In this document: positions 57,525-64,000 of the stretch, piece after piece
How the letters are laid out: the number at the start of each line of letters is the position of its first letter
How positions within the stretch are numbered: position 1 is the stretch's first letter
Origin: Paracoccus kondratievae
Lineage (GTDB): Bacteria; Pseudomonadota; Alphaproteobacteria; Rhodobacterales; Rhodobacteraceae
NCBI RefSeq assembly: GCF_009301415.1
Contig: NZ_CP045073.1
Span: 62,001 to 126,000, forward strand
Direction of reading: 5' to 3'
DNA length: 64,000 nucleotides
Notes under the pieces: model-generated
Databases searched by the model: none
What the model was told of the DNA's origin: nothing
The model's input: only the letters and a program-made list of their open reading frames with translations
Program-made: the position numbers and the translations under genes

Positions 57525-57973
57525 AATTCCATAAGCAACGCTGCCTGCCGTGCGGTTTCATTACGCAGGCAACGGGCATGGGCCAGATCGCCACCCTCTT
57601 TGCCCACACCTGCTGACGCGCAAAGCGCCTTGCGAAAGGCGATCCAGCTGCGCTCCATCTCACGCAGCCCTTCGGGGGTGCCGCTTGCAGCCAGCGCAGC
57701 CTCATAGAGCGTGGTCAGCTGGGCCTCCCACGCCTGATGAGAGGCATCAAGGCAGTTCGCCATCGGGAAATCCGGATCGTCGCCCGTGTATTTCCCACGC
57801 GTGTAGGTCAGGCAGGCCTCCATTCCCGCATCGGCGCAATCGGCCCGCGCACCTTGCGTCACGGCCCCCTCAAGGCATTGATCAATGGCAGCCGGATCAA
57901 AACCCGAGGCATCGCCCGCATGAACAGGAATGGCCAGCAGCGCGACCAGACCGGCTGCAGCCAGAGGCTTCAT
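57509..57973 (-). CDS. DUF1311 (LprI-like) secreted protein
   Basis: A 154-residue exported protein with a signal peptide (LAAAGLVALLAIPVHA) and the DUF1311/lysozyme-inhibitor-LprI pattern. Paired cysteines are present, with the conserved helix LREMERSWIAFRKALCA. It overlaps the next DUF1311 gene by 4 bases (ATGA). Paralogue of 57970-58503. Role in the periplasm unknown. Confidence 0.82.
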   Translation of the reverse strand: MKPLAAAGLVALLAIPVHAGDASGFDPAAIDQCLEGAVTQGARADCADAGMEACLTYTRGKYTGDDPDFPMANCLDASHQAWEAQLTTLYEAALAASGTPEGLREMERSWIAFRKALCASAGVGKEGGDLAHARCLRNETARQAALLMELGPQE

Positions 57974-58503
57974 TCCTGCTCCTCCATCCCTTCGGTCAGC
58001 CTGCCCAGCCGCAGCGCCTGATCAGCGGTCAGTTCAAGCATGCAACTTTGTGCAGCCGGACCGCCAGCGGTCCCGCCCTGAAAGCGCAGGACCTCATACC
58101 GGCAGGTGGAATCGCGAAAGGCGATCCAGTTGCGCTGAGCCTTGCGCAACTCCGGTGCTGCCGGAGAGGCGGCAGAGCCAAGCTCGGCCAGTTCCTTGTC
58201 CGCTGCCTCTGCCACCTTCAGCGCGCGGGCGTAGTTGATGTTAAGCAGCTTATCCCAGTCCCTGGTTTCAGACTCGAGACATTGCGACATGCCGACGGTC
58301 GTGTCCCCGCCCGGCGTTGCCATACATTGCGTCGAGGCCCCGCCGATGCAGTTATTCAGCGCCGCGTCGATATCGGTACCGGCCTTGGCATCGGCGATGC
58401 AGCGGGCAAAGCCCCCGGCATCATAGCGGGGACCGTCCTCGGCCATCGTCGGGGCGGCGAAGGCGATCAGGGCAGCGACCAGAGGGGGGACAAGCTTGCA
58501 CAT
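57970..58503 (-). CDS. DUF1311 (LprI-like) secreted protein, paralogue
   Basis: A 177-residue exported protein with signal peptide (PPLVAALIAFAAPTMA), DUF1311 cysteines, and LRKAQRNWIAFRDSTCRYE, matching its neighbour. The start ATG at 58503 overlaps the liuA stop (ATGA), so it is translationally coupled to isovaleryl-CoA dehydrogenase. Why an envelope protein should follow liuA is unclear. Confidence 0.82.
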   Translation of the reverse strand: MCKLVPPLVAALIAFAAPTMAEDGPRYDAGGFARCIADAKAGTDIDAALNNCIGGASTQCMATPGGDTTVGMSQCLESETRDWDKLLNINYARALKVAEAADKELAELGSAASPAAPELRKAQRNWIAFRDSTCRYEVLRFQGGTAGGPAAQSCMLELTADQALRLGRLTEGMEEQE

Positions 58504-59663
58504 CAGGCGATCTCCATGAGTTGACGCCCGATCAACATCCGACGGATCTCGGACGTTCCCGCGCCGATCTCCATAAGCTTGGCGTCGCGGAACAGACGGC
58601 TGACGGTCGAGTCGCTCAGGAAGCCCGCGCCCCCCAATGCCTGCACGGCCTGATGAGCCTGCACCATCGCCTGTTCGCTGGCGTAAAGCACCGCGCCCGC
58701 CGCATCCTGTCGCGTGACCTTGCCCGAGTCGCAGGCCCGCGCCACCTCGTAGACATAGGCCCGCGCCGTGTTCAGAGCGACATACATATCGGCAATCTTG
58801 CCCTGCATCAGCTGAAAGGAACCGATGGGCTGGCCGAACTGTTTGCGCTCTTTGACATAGGGCATGACCTCGTCAAGGCAGGCGGCCATGATGCCGGTGC
58901 CGATGCCCGACAGCACCAGACGTTCGTAATCAAGGCCCGACATCAGCACCCGGACGCCCTTACCCTCGGCCCCAAGCACATTCTCGAAGGGGACTTCGCA
59001 ATCCTCGAAAATCAGCTCACCCGTGTTTGATCCCCGCATCCCCAGCTTGTCAAAATGCGGGCTGGTCGAGAAACCCTTCATCCCGCGTTCGACGATAAAG
59101 GCGGTGATCCCTTTGCTGCCCGCCTCGGGGTCGGTCTTGGCATAGACGACCAGAGTATGGGCTTCTGGCGCATTGGTGATCCAGTATTTGTTGCCATTGA
59201 GCACATAGCAGTCATTGCGCTTTTCGGCGCGCAGCTTCATGCTGACCACGTCGCTGCCAGCGCCCTCTTCGGACATGGCAAGCGCGCCCACATGCTCGCC
59301 CGAACACAGTTTCGGCAGGTATTTCTGCCTTTGTTCATCAGTGCCGTTCAGCCGGATCTGGTTCACACAGAGGTTCGAATGCGCACCATAGGACAGGCTG
59401 ACCGAGGCCGAGGCGCGCGCAATCTCTTCCACCGCGATGACATGGGCCAGATATCCCATGCCGGTGCCGCCGAACTCCTCGGGCACGGTGATGCCAAGCA
59501 GGCCCAGATCGCCCATCTCGCGCCACAGCTCATTGGGGAATTCGTTCCTGCGGTCCACGTCGGCCGCCATTGGCTTCAGCCGCTCTTGCGACCAGCGATG
59601 GACGGTCTCGCGCAGCGCGTTCACATCCTCGCCCAGGTCGAACTGCATCCCCGAGGTGAACAT
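58503..59663 (-). CDS. liuA: Isovaleryl-CoA dehydrogenase
   Basis: A 386-residue acyl-CoA dehydrogenase that oxidises isovaleryl-CoA to 3-methylcrotonyl-CoA with FAD. It shows [35 protein letters not shown], and [11 protein letters not shown], where the glutamate sits at the isovaleryl-CoA dehydrogenase catalytic position. [22 protein letters not shown] is also typical. It heads the leucine genes, behind a clear promoter and palindrome. Confidence 0.95.
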   Translation of the reverse strand: MFTSGMQFDLGEDVNALRETVHRWSQERLKPMAADVDRRNEFPNELWREMGDLGLLGITVPEEFGGTGMGYLAHVIAVEEIARASASVSLSYGAHSNLCVNQIRLNGTDEQRQKYLPKLCSGEHVGALAMSEEGAGSDVVSMKLRAEKRNDCYVLNGNKYWITNAPEAHTLVVYAKTDPEAGSKGITAFIVERGMKGFSTSPHFDKLGMRGSNTGELIFEDCEVPFENVLGAEGKGVRVLMSGLDYERLVLSGIGTGIMAACLDEVMPYVKERKQFGQPIGSFQLMQGKIADMYVALNTARAYVYEVARACDSGKVTRQDAAGAVLYASEQAMVQAHQAVQALGGAGFLSDSTVSRLFRDAKLMEIGAGTSEIRRMLIGRQLMEIA

Positions 59664-59682
59664 CCTCCGTCTCCTCCATTAT

Positions 59683-59696
59683 TGAACAGTTGTTCA
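59683..59696 (-). promoter_or_regulatory. Palindromic operator in the liuA leader
   Basis: TGAACA-GT-TGTTCA is a perfect 6-bp inverted repeat starting about 9 bases after the -10 box and ending 20 bases before the liuA start. The position fits a repressor, possibly TetR type; the regulator is not in the window. Confidence 0.6.
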
Positions 59697-59705
59697 TTTA
59701 ACTGA

Positions 59706-59735
59706 TTTATGCCGCCACAGCGGGGCATGCGTCAA
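59706..59735 (-). promoter_or_regulatory. Promoter of liuA
   Basis: On the minus strand TTGACG (59735-59730) and CATAAA (59711-59706) are 18 bases apart, followed by the operator palindrome and the liuA ribosome site GGAGG. Confidence 0.6.
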
Positions 59736-59838
59736 GTCTGTTCTGATGTCCTGGGAAACGATCCTGCGCGGCTCCGGGGTTCGTTGACAAGCCCGCGCCT
59801 GCACGGCATCCCTGCCGTCAATCTGCAAGGAAGGGCCG

Positions 59839-60393
59839 ATGACCCCTGCCCCTGATATCGCCCTGCGGCTGCTTATTCTGCGCCATGCGCCGCTGGCCCG
59901 GCCGGGGCTTGCGGGCCGCCGTGACCTGCCCGCCGATTGCAGCGATCACGCGGCTTTGCAATGGGCGCGCGCAGTGTTGCAGGGCGCAGACCTGTATTGG
60001 TCCAGCCCCGCTCTGCGCTGTCGCCAGACCTGCAAGGCGCTGGGGCTGACACCCGAATTCCACCCTGACCTGTGGGAACAGGATTTCGGCAGTTGGGAAG
60101 AACCGGGCGCGCAGATCCCTGACCTTGGCCCGTTGCCACCCGCCGAGCTTGCGCGTCAGCGTCCACCGGGCGGCGAAAGTTTTCTGGATATGGCCGCCCG
60201 GGTTCAGCCACTTATCGAACGGGCAGCCGGGACGGTCGGCATCATCGCCCATGCCGGAACGGTGCGGGCTGCGCTGGCACTGGCGGTCGGCCCGGCTGCA
60301 CTGTCATTCTCGGTCGCGCCCCTGTCGCTGACCATTCTGTCGCGCAGCGCTGCAGGATGGGCGGTCGAGGCCGTCAATCGGGTCGCGCCATGA
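59839..60393 (+). CDS. cobC: Histidine phosphatase, probable alpha-ribazole phosphatase
   Basis: A 184-residue phosphoglycerate-mutase-like phosphatase. The active-site histidine is in LLILRHAP, where the usual RHG glycine is alanine, and the second histidine is in GIIAHAGTVRAAL. DLWEQDFGSWE fits CobC. In B12 synthesis it would remove phosphate from alpha-ribazole-phosphate. The stop overlaps the cobD start, and that coupling is the best support for the name. Confidence 0.82.
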   Translation: MTPAPDIALRLLILRHAPLARPGLAGRRDLPADCSDHAALQWARAVLQGADLYWSSPALRCRQTCKALGLTPEFHPDLWEQDFGSWEEPGAQIPDLGPLPPAELARQRPPGGESFLDMAARVQPLIERAAGTVGIIAHAGTVRAALALAVGPAALSFSVAPLSLTILSRSAAGWAVEAVNRVAP

Positions 60394-61331
60394 TCCTGTC
60401 GCAAGAGACGCTGGTGATTGCGCTGACAGCGCTGTTGATCGACGCGCTGATCGGTTGGCCGGACGCTTTTCATCGCCGCATTTCGCATCCGGTGGTGTGG
60501 ATCGGACGGCTGATCTCAGCTTTGGATGCGCGCTGGAACAGGGGAGGCAGGCGCCTTGTGAGGGGCGCGCTGGCCGTGGCGGTGACGGTGGGTACGGCGG
60601 TGATCCCGGCGCTGCTGCTGACCTGGGCGCTGCTGTCTGTACCCTTTGGGCCGGTCATTCTGGGCGCGCTGGCATGGCCGCTGGTTGCCACCCGTTCGCT
60701 TTATGATCATGTCGCGGCAGTGGCGCGGCCGCTTGAGCGGGGCGATATGGCGGCAGCACGGGCAGCGGCGGCGATGATTGTCGGCCGTGATCTGGACGAC
60801 CGGCCGGCACCCATCGCACGCGCTGCGCTTGAAAGCCTTGCCGAAAATACCTCGGATGGCGTGGTCGCACCGATTTTCTGGGCGGCGGTGGCAGGGCTGC
60901 CGGGAATTGCTGCCTATAAGGCGATCAATACGCTTGATTCGATGATCGGCCATATGAGCCCGCGCCATGTGCTGTTTGGCCGGGTGGCGGCACGTCTGGA
61001 CGATCTGGTGAATCTGCCCGCTTCGCGCCTGACTGCGCTGCTGTTCCTGCTCGCCGCCCCGCCGCATAAGGGACGGGCGTTCGGGGTCATCCGCCGCGAT
61101 GCCCGCCGACACCGTTCGCCCAATGCGGGCTGGCCCGAGGCGGCGATGGCCGGCGCGCTGAACGTGCGCCTCTCGGGTCCACGCAGCTATCACGGCATTG
61201 AAACGCCAGAGCCATGGCTGAACGAGGGCGCCCGCGACCCCGCCGCGCGGGACCTTATGGCCGGGCTGCGGCTTTATGTCCGCGCGATCACGATGCTGGG
61301 GCTGGGGCTTGCTGCGCTGCTGCTTGCCTAG
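60390..61331 (+). CDS. cobD: Adenosylcobinamide-phosphate synthase (CobD/CbiB)
   Basis: A 313-residue inner-membrane enzyme that attaches aminopropanol to cobyric acid in adenosylcobalamin synthesis. It shows IDALIGWPDAFHRRISHPVVWIGR at the start in pieces, ENTSDGVVAPIFWAAVAGLPG, YKAINTLDSMIGH and SPNAGWPEAAMAGAL. The start ATG overlaps the cobC stop (ATGA). B12 made by this pathway is the cofactor of ScpA at 12577. Confidence 0.95.
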   Translation: MILSQETLVIALTALLIDALIGWPDAFHRRISHPVVWIGRLISALDARWNRGGRRLVRGALAVAVTVGTAVIPALLLTWALLSVPFGPVILGALAWPLVATRSLYDHVAAVARPLERGDMAAARAAAAMIVGRDLDDRPAPIARAALESLAENTSDGVVAPIFWAAVAGLPGIAAYKAINTLDSMIGHMSPRHVLFGRVAARLDDLVNLPASRLTALLFLLAAPPHKGRAFGVIRRDARRHRSPNAGWPEAAMAGALNVRLSGPRSYHGIETPEPWLNEGARDPAARDLMAGLRLYVRAITMLGLGLAALLLA

Positions 61332-62269
61332 CTCCAGTCAAAAAAGTCGGACGGCGCACGCCCGCGCAATTCCCCGGCCAGATCGGTGCCCATGGCCGCG
61401 CCGTCCGAGGACGGACCGATACGTTCGCCCGCGATGACTTCACTGCCATCCGGACGCAGGATCTCGCCCCGCAGCCGCAACTGGTCACCTGCAAGCTCGG
61501 CCAGCCCGGCGATCGGCGTCTGACACGACCCGTCAAGCCGGGCAAGAAAAGCGCGTTCGGCCGCCACCCGCAGCGTGCTGTCCCGGTCCGAGATCGCGGC
61601 AAGCAGTGCGGCGGTTTGCGCATCATCCGCGCGCCGCTCGACCCCGATGCAGCCCTGCGCGACGGCAGGCAGCATTTCGTCCGGCTCAACCGCGCCACGC
61701 GCCACATGCAGCATCCCCAGACGGGACAATCCTGCCATGGCAAGAAATGTTGCGACCGCAACACCTTCTTCCAGTTTTTTCAGACGGGTCTGAACGTTTC
61801 CTCGAAATTCGACAAGCTGCAGATCAGGCCGCCGCGCCGCAAGTTGCGCCCGCCTGCGCAAACTTGAAGAACCGACGACAGCACCTTGAGGAAGATCGGA
61901 AATTCCTGCGAAGCTGCTGCTCACAAAAGCGTCGCGTACGTCTTCGCGTGGCAGATAGCAATCGATCACCAGCCCATCAGGCTGGATCGTCGGCATATCC
62001 TTCATCGAGTGGACGGCAATGTCGATCTGGTGGGACAGCAGCGCGTCCTCGATCTCGCGGGTGAAAAGCCCCTTGCCGCCGATCTCTTTCAGCGGCCGGT
62101 CCAGAATCCGGTCGCCGGTGGTCTTGATGACCACGATCTCAAAGTCATCGGCGGAAAGGCCATGGGCGGCCATCAGCCGGTCGCGGGTCTCATGCGCCTG
62201 GGCCAACGCCAGGGCCGAGCCTCGGGTGCCGATACGCATGGGGTTCTGGGGATCAGGTCTGTGGGTCAT
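61328..62269 (-). CDS. hemC: Porphobilinogen deaminase
   Basis: A 313-residue hydroxymethylbilane synthase. It opens MRIGTRGSALALAQAHETRD after a short leader, and carries GGKGLFTREIEDALL, and LDGSCQTPIAG with the dipyrromethane-bearing cysteine at about residue 249. It overlaps the cobD stop by 4 bases tail to tail. It is divergent from hemE across 77 bases, so tetrapyrrole genes cluster here. Confidence 0.96.
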   Translation of the reverse strand: MTHRPDPQNPMRIGTRGSALALAQAHETRDRLMAAHGLSADDFEIVVIKTTGDRILDRPLKEIGGKGLFTREIEDALLSHQIDIAVHSMKDMPTIQPDGLVIDCYLPREDVRDAFVSSSFAGISDLPQGAVVGSSSLRRRAQLAARRPDLQLVEFRGNVQTRLKKLEEGVAVATFLAMAGLSRLGMLHVARGAVEPDEMLPAVAQGCIGVERRADDAQTAALLAAISDRDSTLRVAAERAFLARLDGSCQTPIAGLAELAGDQLRLRGEILRPDGSEVIAGERIGPSSDGAAMGTDLAGELRGRAPSDFFDWS

Positions 62270-62346
62270 GTCAAAGGGCTTAGCGCCCCCCCTTGGCCTT
62301 GACAACGGGGACGCGCACGCCATGAAGGGCCGGTACGAGGTGAGCC

Positions 62347-63375
62347 ATGTCTGAAAAAACCATCCTGCGCGCGCTCAAGGGCGAGCGTCTGCCCGTCCCG
62401 CCCGTCTGGATGATGCGCCAGGCCGGCCGTTATCTGCCGGAATATCGCGCGACCCGCGCCAAGGCCGGCGACTTTTTGTCGCTGTGCTATACTCCTGATC
62501 TGGCGGCCGAGGTGACGCTGCAACCGATTAACCGCTATGGTTTCGATGCGGCGATTCTGTTTGCCGATATCCTGCTGCTGCCACAGGCGCTGGGGCTGGA
62601 TCTGTGGTTTGTCACCGGCGAGGGGCCGCGCCTTTCGACTGTGACCACCGCCGCCGGGGTCAGGGCGCTGAAGCCCGCCTCGGCCATCCATGACACATTG
62701 TCGCCGGTCTATGAAACGGTGCGGATCCTGCGCCGTGAACTGCCGTCCGAGACGACGCTGATCGGCTTTGCTGGTGCGCCCTGGACGGTAGCGACCTATA
62801 TGATCGCCGGGCGAGGCACGCCTGATCAGGGTCCTGCCCATGCGATGAAGGCTGAGAACCGCGAGGCATTTTCGACCCTTATTGACCGGATTACCGAGGC
62901 AACGATTGACTACCTTTCGGCTCAGATCGAGGCCGGGGCCGAGGTGATCAAGCTTTTCGACAGCTGGGCCGGTTCGCTCCGGGGACAGGATTTCGACGAT
63001 TTCGCCATTGAGCCGACGCGGCAGATCATCGCCGCGCTGAAATCGCGACACCCGGGCATCCCGGTAATCGCCTTCCCGCGCGAGGCCGGTCCCCGTTATA
63101 CCGGTTTTGCCCGGGCGACCGGTGCCGATTGCGTGGCGCTGGATAACTCGGTCAGCGCCGACTGGGCAGCGGCCGAGGTCCAAAAGGACGGCTGCGTGCA
63201 GGGCAACCTTGACCCGCGCCTGCTGGTCGAAGGCGGCGAGACATTGGAGACCGAGACCCGGCGCATTGTCCGCGCCTTCTCGAACGGGCCACACATCTTC
63301 AACCTCGGCCATGGCATCACGCCTGATGCCGACCCCGAGAATGTCCAGCGCATGCTGGCCGCAATCCGCGGCTGA
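62347..63375 (+). CDS. hemE: Uroporphyrinogen decarboxylase
   Basis: A 342-residue HemE that removes four carboxyls from uroporphyrinogen III. The N-terminal signature [17 protein letters not shown] and the inner [18 protein letters not shown] are intact. A TTGACA box at 62299-62304 may be its -35. Its stop TGA shares one base with the next start (TGATG), coupling it to a DMT transporter gene. Confidence 0.96.
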   Translation: MSEKTILRALKGERLPVPPVWMMRQAGRYLPEYRATRAKAGDFLSLCYTPDLAAEVTLQPINRYGFDAAILFADILLLPQALGLDLWFVTGEGPRLSTVTTAAGVRALKPASAIHDTLSPVYETVRILRRELPSETTLIGFAGAPWTVATYMIAGRGTPDQGPAHAMKAENREAFSTLIDRITEATIDYLSAQIEAGAEVIKLFDSWAGSLRGQDFDDFAIEPTRQIIAALKSRHPGIPVIAFPREAGPRYTGFARATGADCVALDNSVSADWAAAEVQKDGCVQGNLDPRLLVEGGETLETETRRIVRAFSNGPHIFNLGHGITPDADPENVQRMLAAIRG

Positions 63376-64000
63376 TGGGCTGGATCCTTGCCACGCTGAT
63401 CGCCGCCGCCGCCCAGACCGGGCGCAATGCGGCGCAGCGTCGGCTGACCGCCGAACTGGGCACCATGGGGGCAACGGCGGTACGTTTCCTTTTTGGTCTG
63501 CCCTTTGCGGCGCTGCTTCTGGCGCTGGTCGCCATGGCCAGGCCGATTCCAGTGCCCGACAGTACGGTCCTGGGCTGGGCGGCGCTTGGCGCCTGCTCGC
63601 AGATCGCCGCCACCGCGCTGATGCTGCTGACGATGGAGAGCCGGGGTTTCGGCGTTACCACCGCCCTGATCAAGACAGAGCCGGTGACGCTGGCGTTGAT
63701 CGGCGCGCTGCTGTTGGCCGAGCCGCTTGGCCCCGCGCGCATGGCTGCAATCGCGACCGCGACGCTGGGGGTCGTGCTGATGTCGGGCGCGGACTGGAGA
63801 CGCGGCGGCTGGCGCGCGGCAAGTCTTGGCATCGTGGCAGGTGCGCTTTTCGGTCTGTCCGCGATTGGCTTTCGCGGTGCTATCCTTGCCCTGCCCTTTG
63901 GGTCCGAGCCGATCCGGGCCGCGACCATACTGGCGATCAGCCTTGCGATGCAAAGCATCATCATGATGGTCTGGCTGGCCGTACTGAATCGCCCGGCACT
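63375..64000 (+). CDS. DMT/EamA family transporter (3' partial)
   Basis: The reading frame starts at ATG 63375, overlapping the hemE stop, and runs off the window end. About 208 residues are visible with roughly six hydrophobic helices, for example ILATLIAAAAQTG, FLFGLPFAALLLALVAM and ALMLLTMESRGFGVTTALIKTEPV in pieces. The layout is that of the EamA drug/metabolite exporter family. The start gives it no separate ribosome site, so coupling with hemE is likely. Substrate unknown. Confidence 0.82.
   Translation, partial: MGWILATLIAAAAQTGRNAAQRRLTAELGTMGATAVRFLFGLPFAALLLALVAMARPIPVPDSTVLGWAALGACSQIAATALMLLTMESRGFGVTTALIKTEPVTLALIGALLLAEPLGPARMAAIATATLGVVLMSGADWRRGGWRAASLGIVAGALFGLSAIGFRGAILALPFGSEPIRAATILAISLAMQSIIMMVWLAVLNRPA

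Noticed and set aside
59740..59838. Cobalamin riboswitch before cobC
   Set aside because: The gap is only about 100 bases and lacks a B12-box sequence.

Overview
The window is a GC-rich (about 64 percent by eye), densely coded chromosomal segment of an alphaproteobacterium. Gene content points to the Rhodobacteraceae/Paracoccaceae, probably Paracoccus or a near relative. The evidence is a fused ispDF, a TIGR02300 'FYDLN' protein, a DUF6497 protein, propionyl-CoA carboxylase plus methylmalonyl-CoA mutase with a PccR-type operator, a CIRCE-controlled groESL and a perfect FNR/FnrL box. This is inference from family recognition, not from a database match. I see no mobile elements, prophage, CRISPR, tRNA or rRNA.

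Layout. 1-612: a partial gene whose open frame joins an ABM-like tail to a GNAT acetyltransferase. 619-5816 (minus): alr-mlaE-mlaF, then phoH-ybeY-corC. 5861-14721: the propionyl-CoA/methylmalonyl-CoA block (pccB, DUF6497, small lipoproteins, pccA, DUF4174, scpA), headed by TTTGC repeats that look like a PccR operator. 14790-20530: a GNAT protein, a DxD glycosyltransferase, a HEPN-like protein, hom, a GntR regulator, a YgjP-type metallopeptidase, TIGR02300 and a Nudix hydrolase. 20534-21370: tenA behind a clear TPP riboswitch. 21568-29577: an AI-2E-family exporter, hflKC, gor, rpiA, and ispDF-pgpA-pncC. 29574-37812 (minus): threonine aldolase, YcgN, ribF, a MaoC hydratase, a HAD protein, Mn-dependent pyrophosphatase, DUF1345, an NTF2-like protein, TraB/GumN and a glycosyltransferase.

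37906-44413: groESL, two tiny uncharacterised basic proteins, a cold-shock protein, an ABC-F ATPase, aqpZ and DUF2218. 44473-47202: dnaX-ybaB-recR. 47311-50137: an hsp20 gene with a sigma-32-like promoter and a ROSE-like leader, DUF465, DUF599 and an MFS exporter. 50335-59663 (minus): leucine/isovalerate catabolism (liuA, liuB, liuD, liuE, liuC). It is interspersed with two DUF1311 proteins, a macrodomain protein and a GST, and it is split by an ompW gene on the opposite strand with an FNR box. 59839-64000: cobC-cobD, hemC, hemE and the start of a DMT exporter.

How it fits together. The two large metabolic blocks are linked. Branched-chain and odd-chain substrates yield propionyl-CoA, which goes through PccAB and ScpA to succinyl-CoA. 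The cobC/cobD genes support the B12 cofactor that ScpA needs, and leucine breakdown yields acetoacetate and acetyl-CoA. Most of the window is ordinary core genome. The points most worth a second look are the macrodomain and DUF1311 genes inside the leucine operon, the hsp20 leader, the PccR-, PhaR- and FNR-type sites, the HEPN-like protein, the ABM-GNAT reading frame, and an orphan 13-bp inverted repeat near 40.1 kb.
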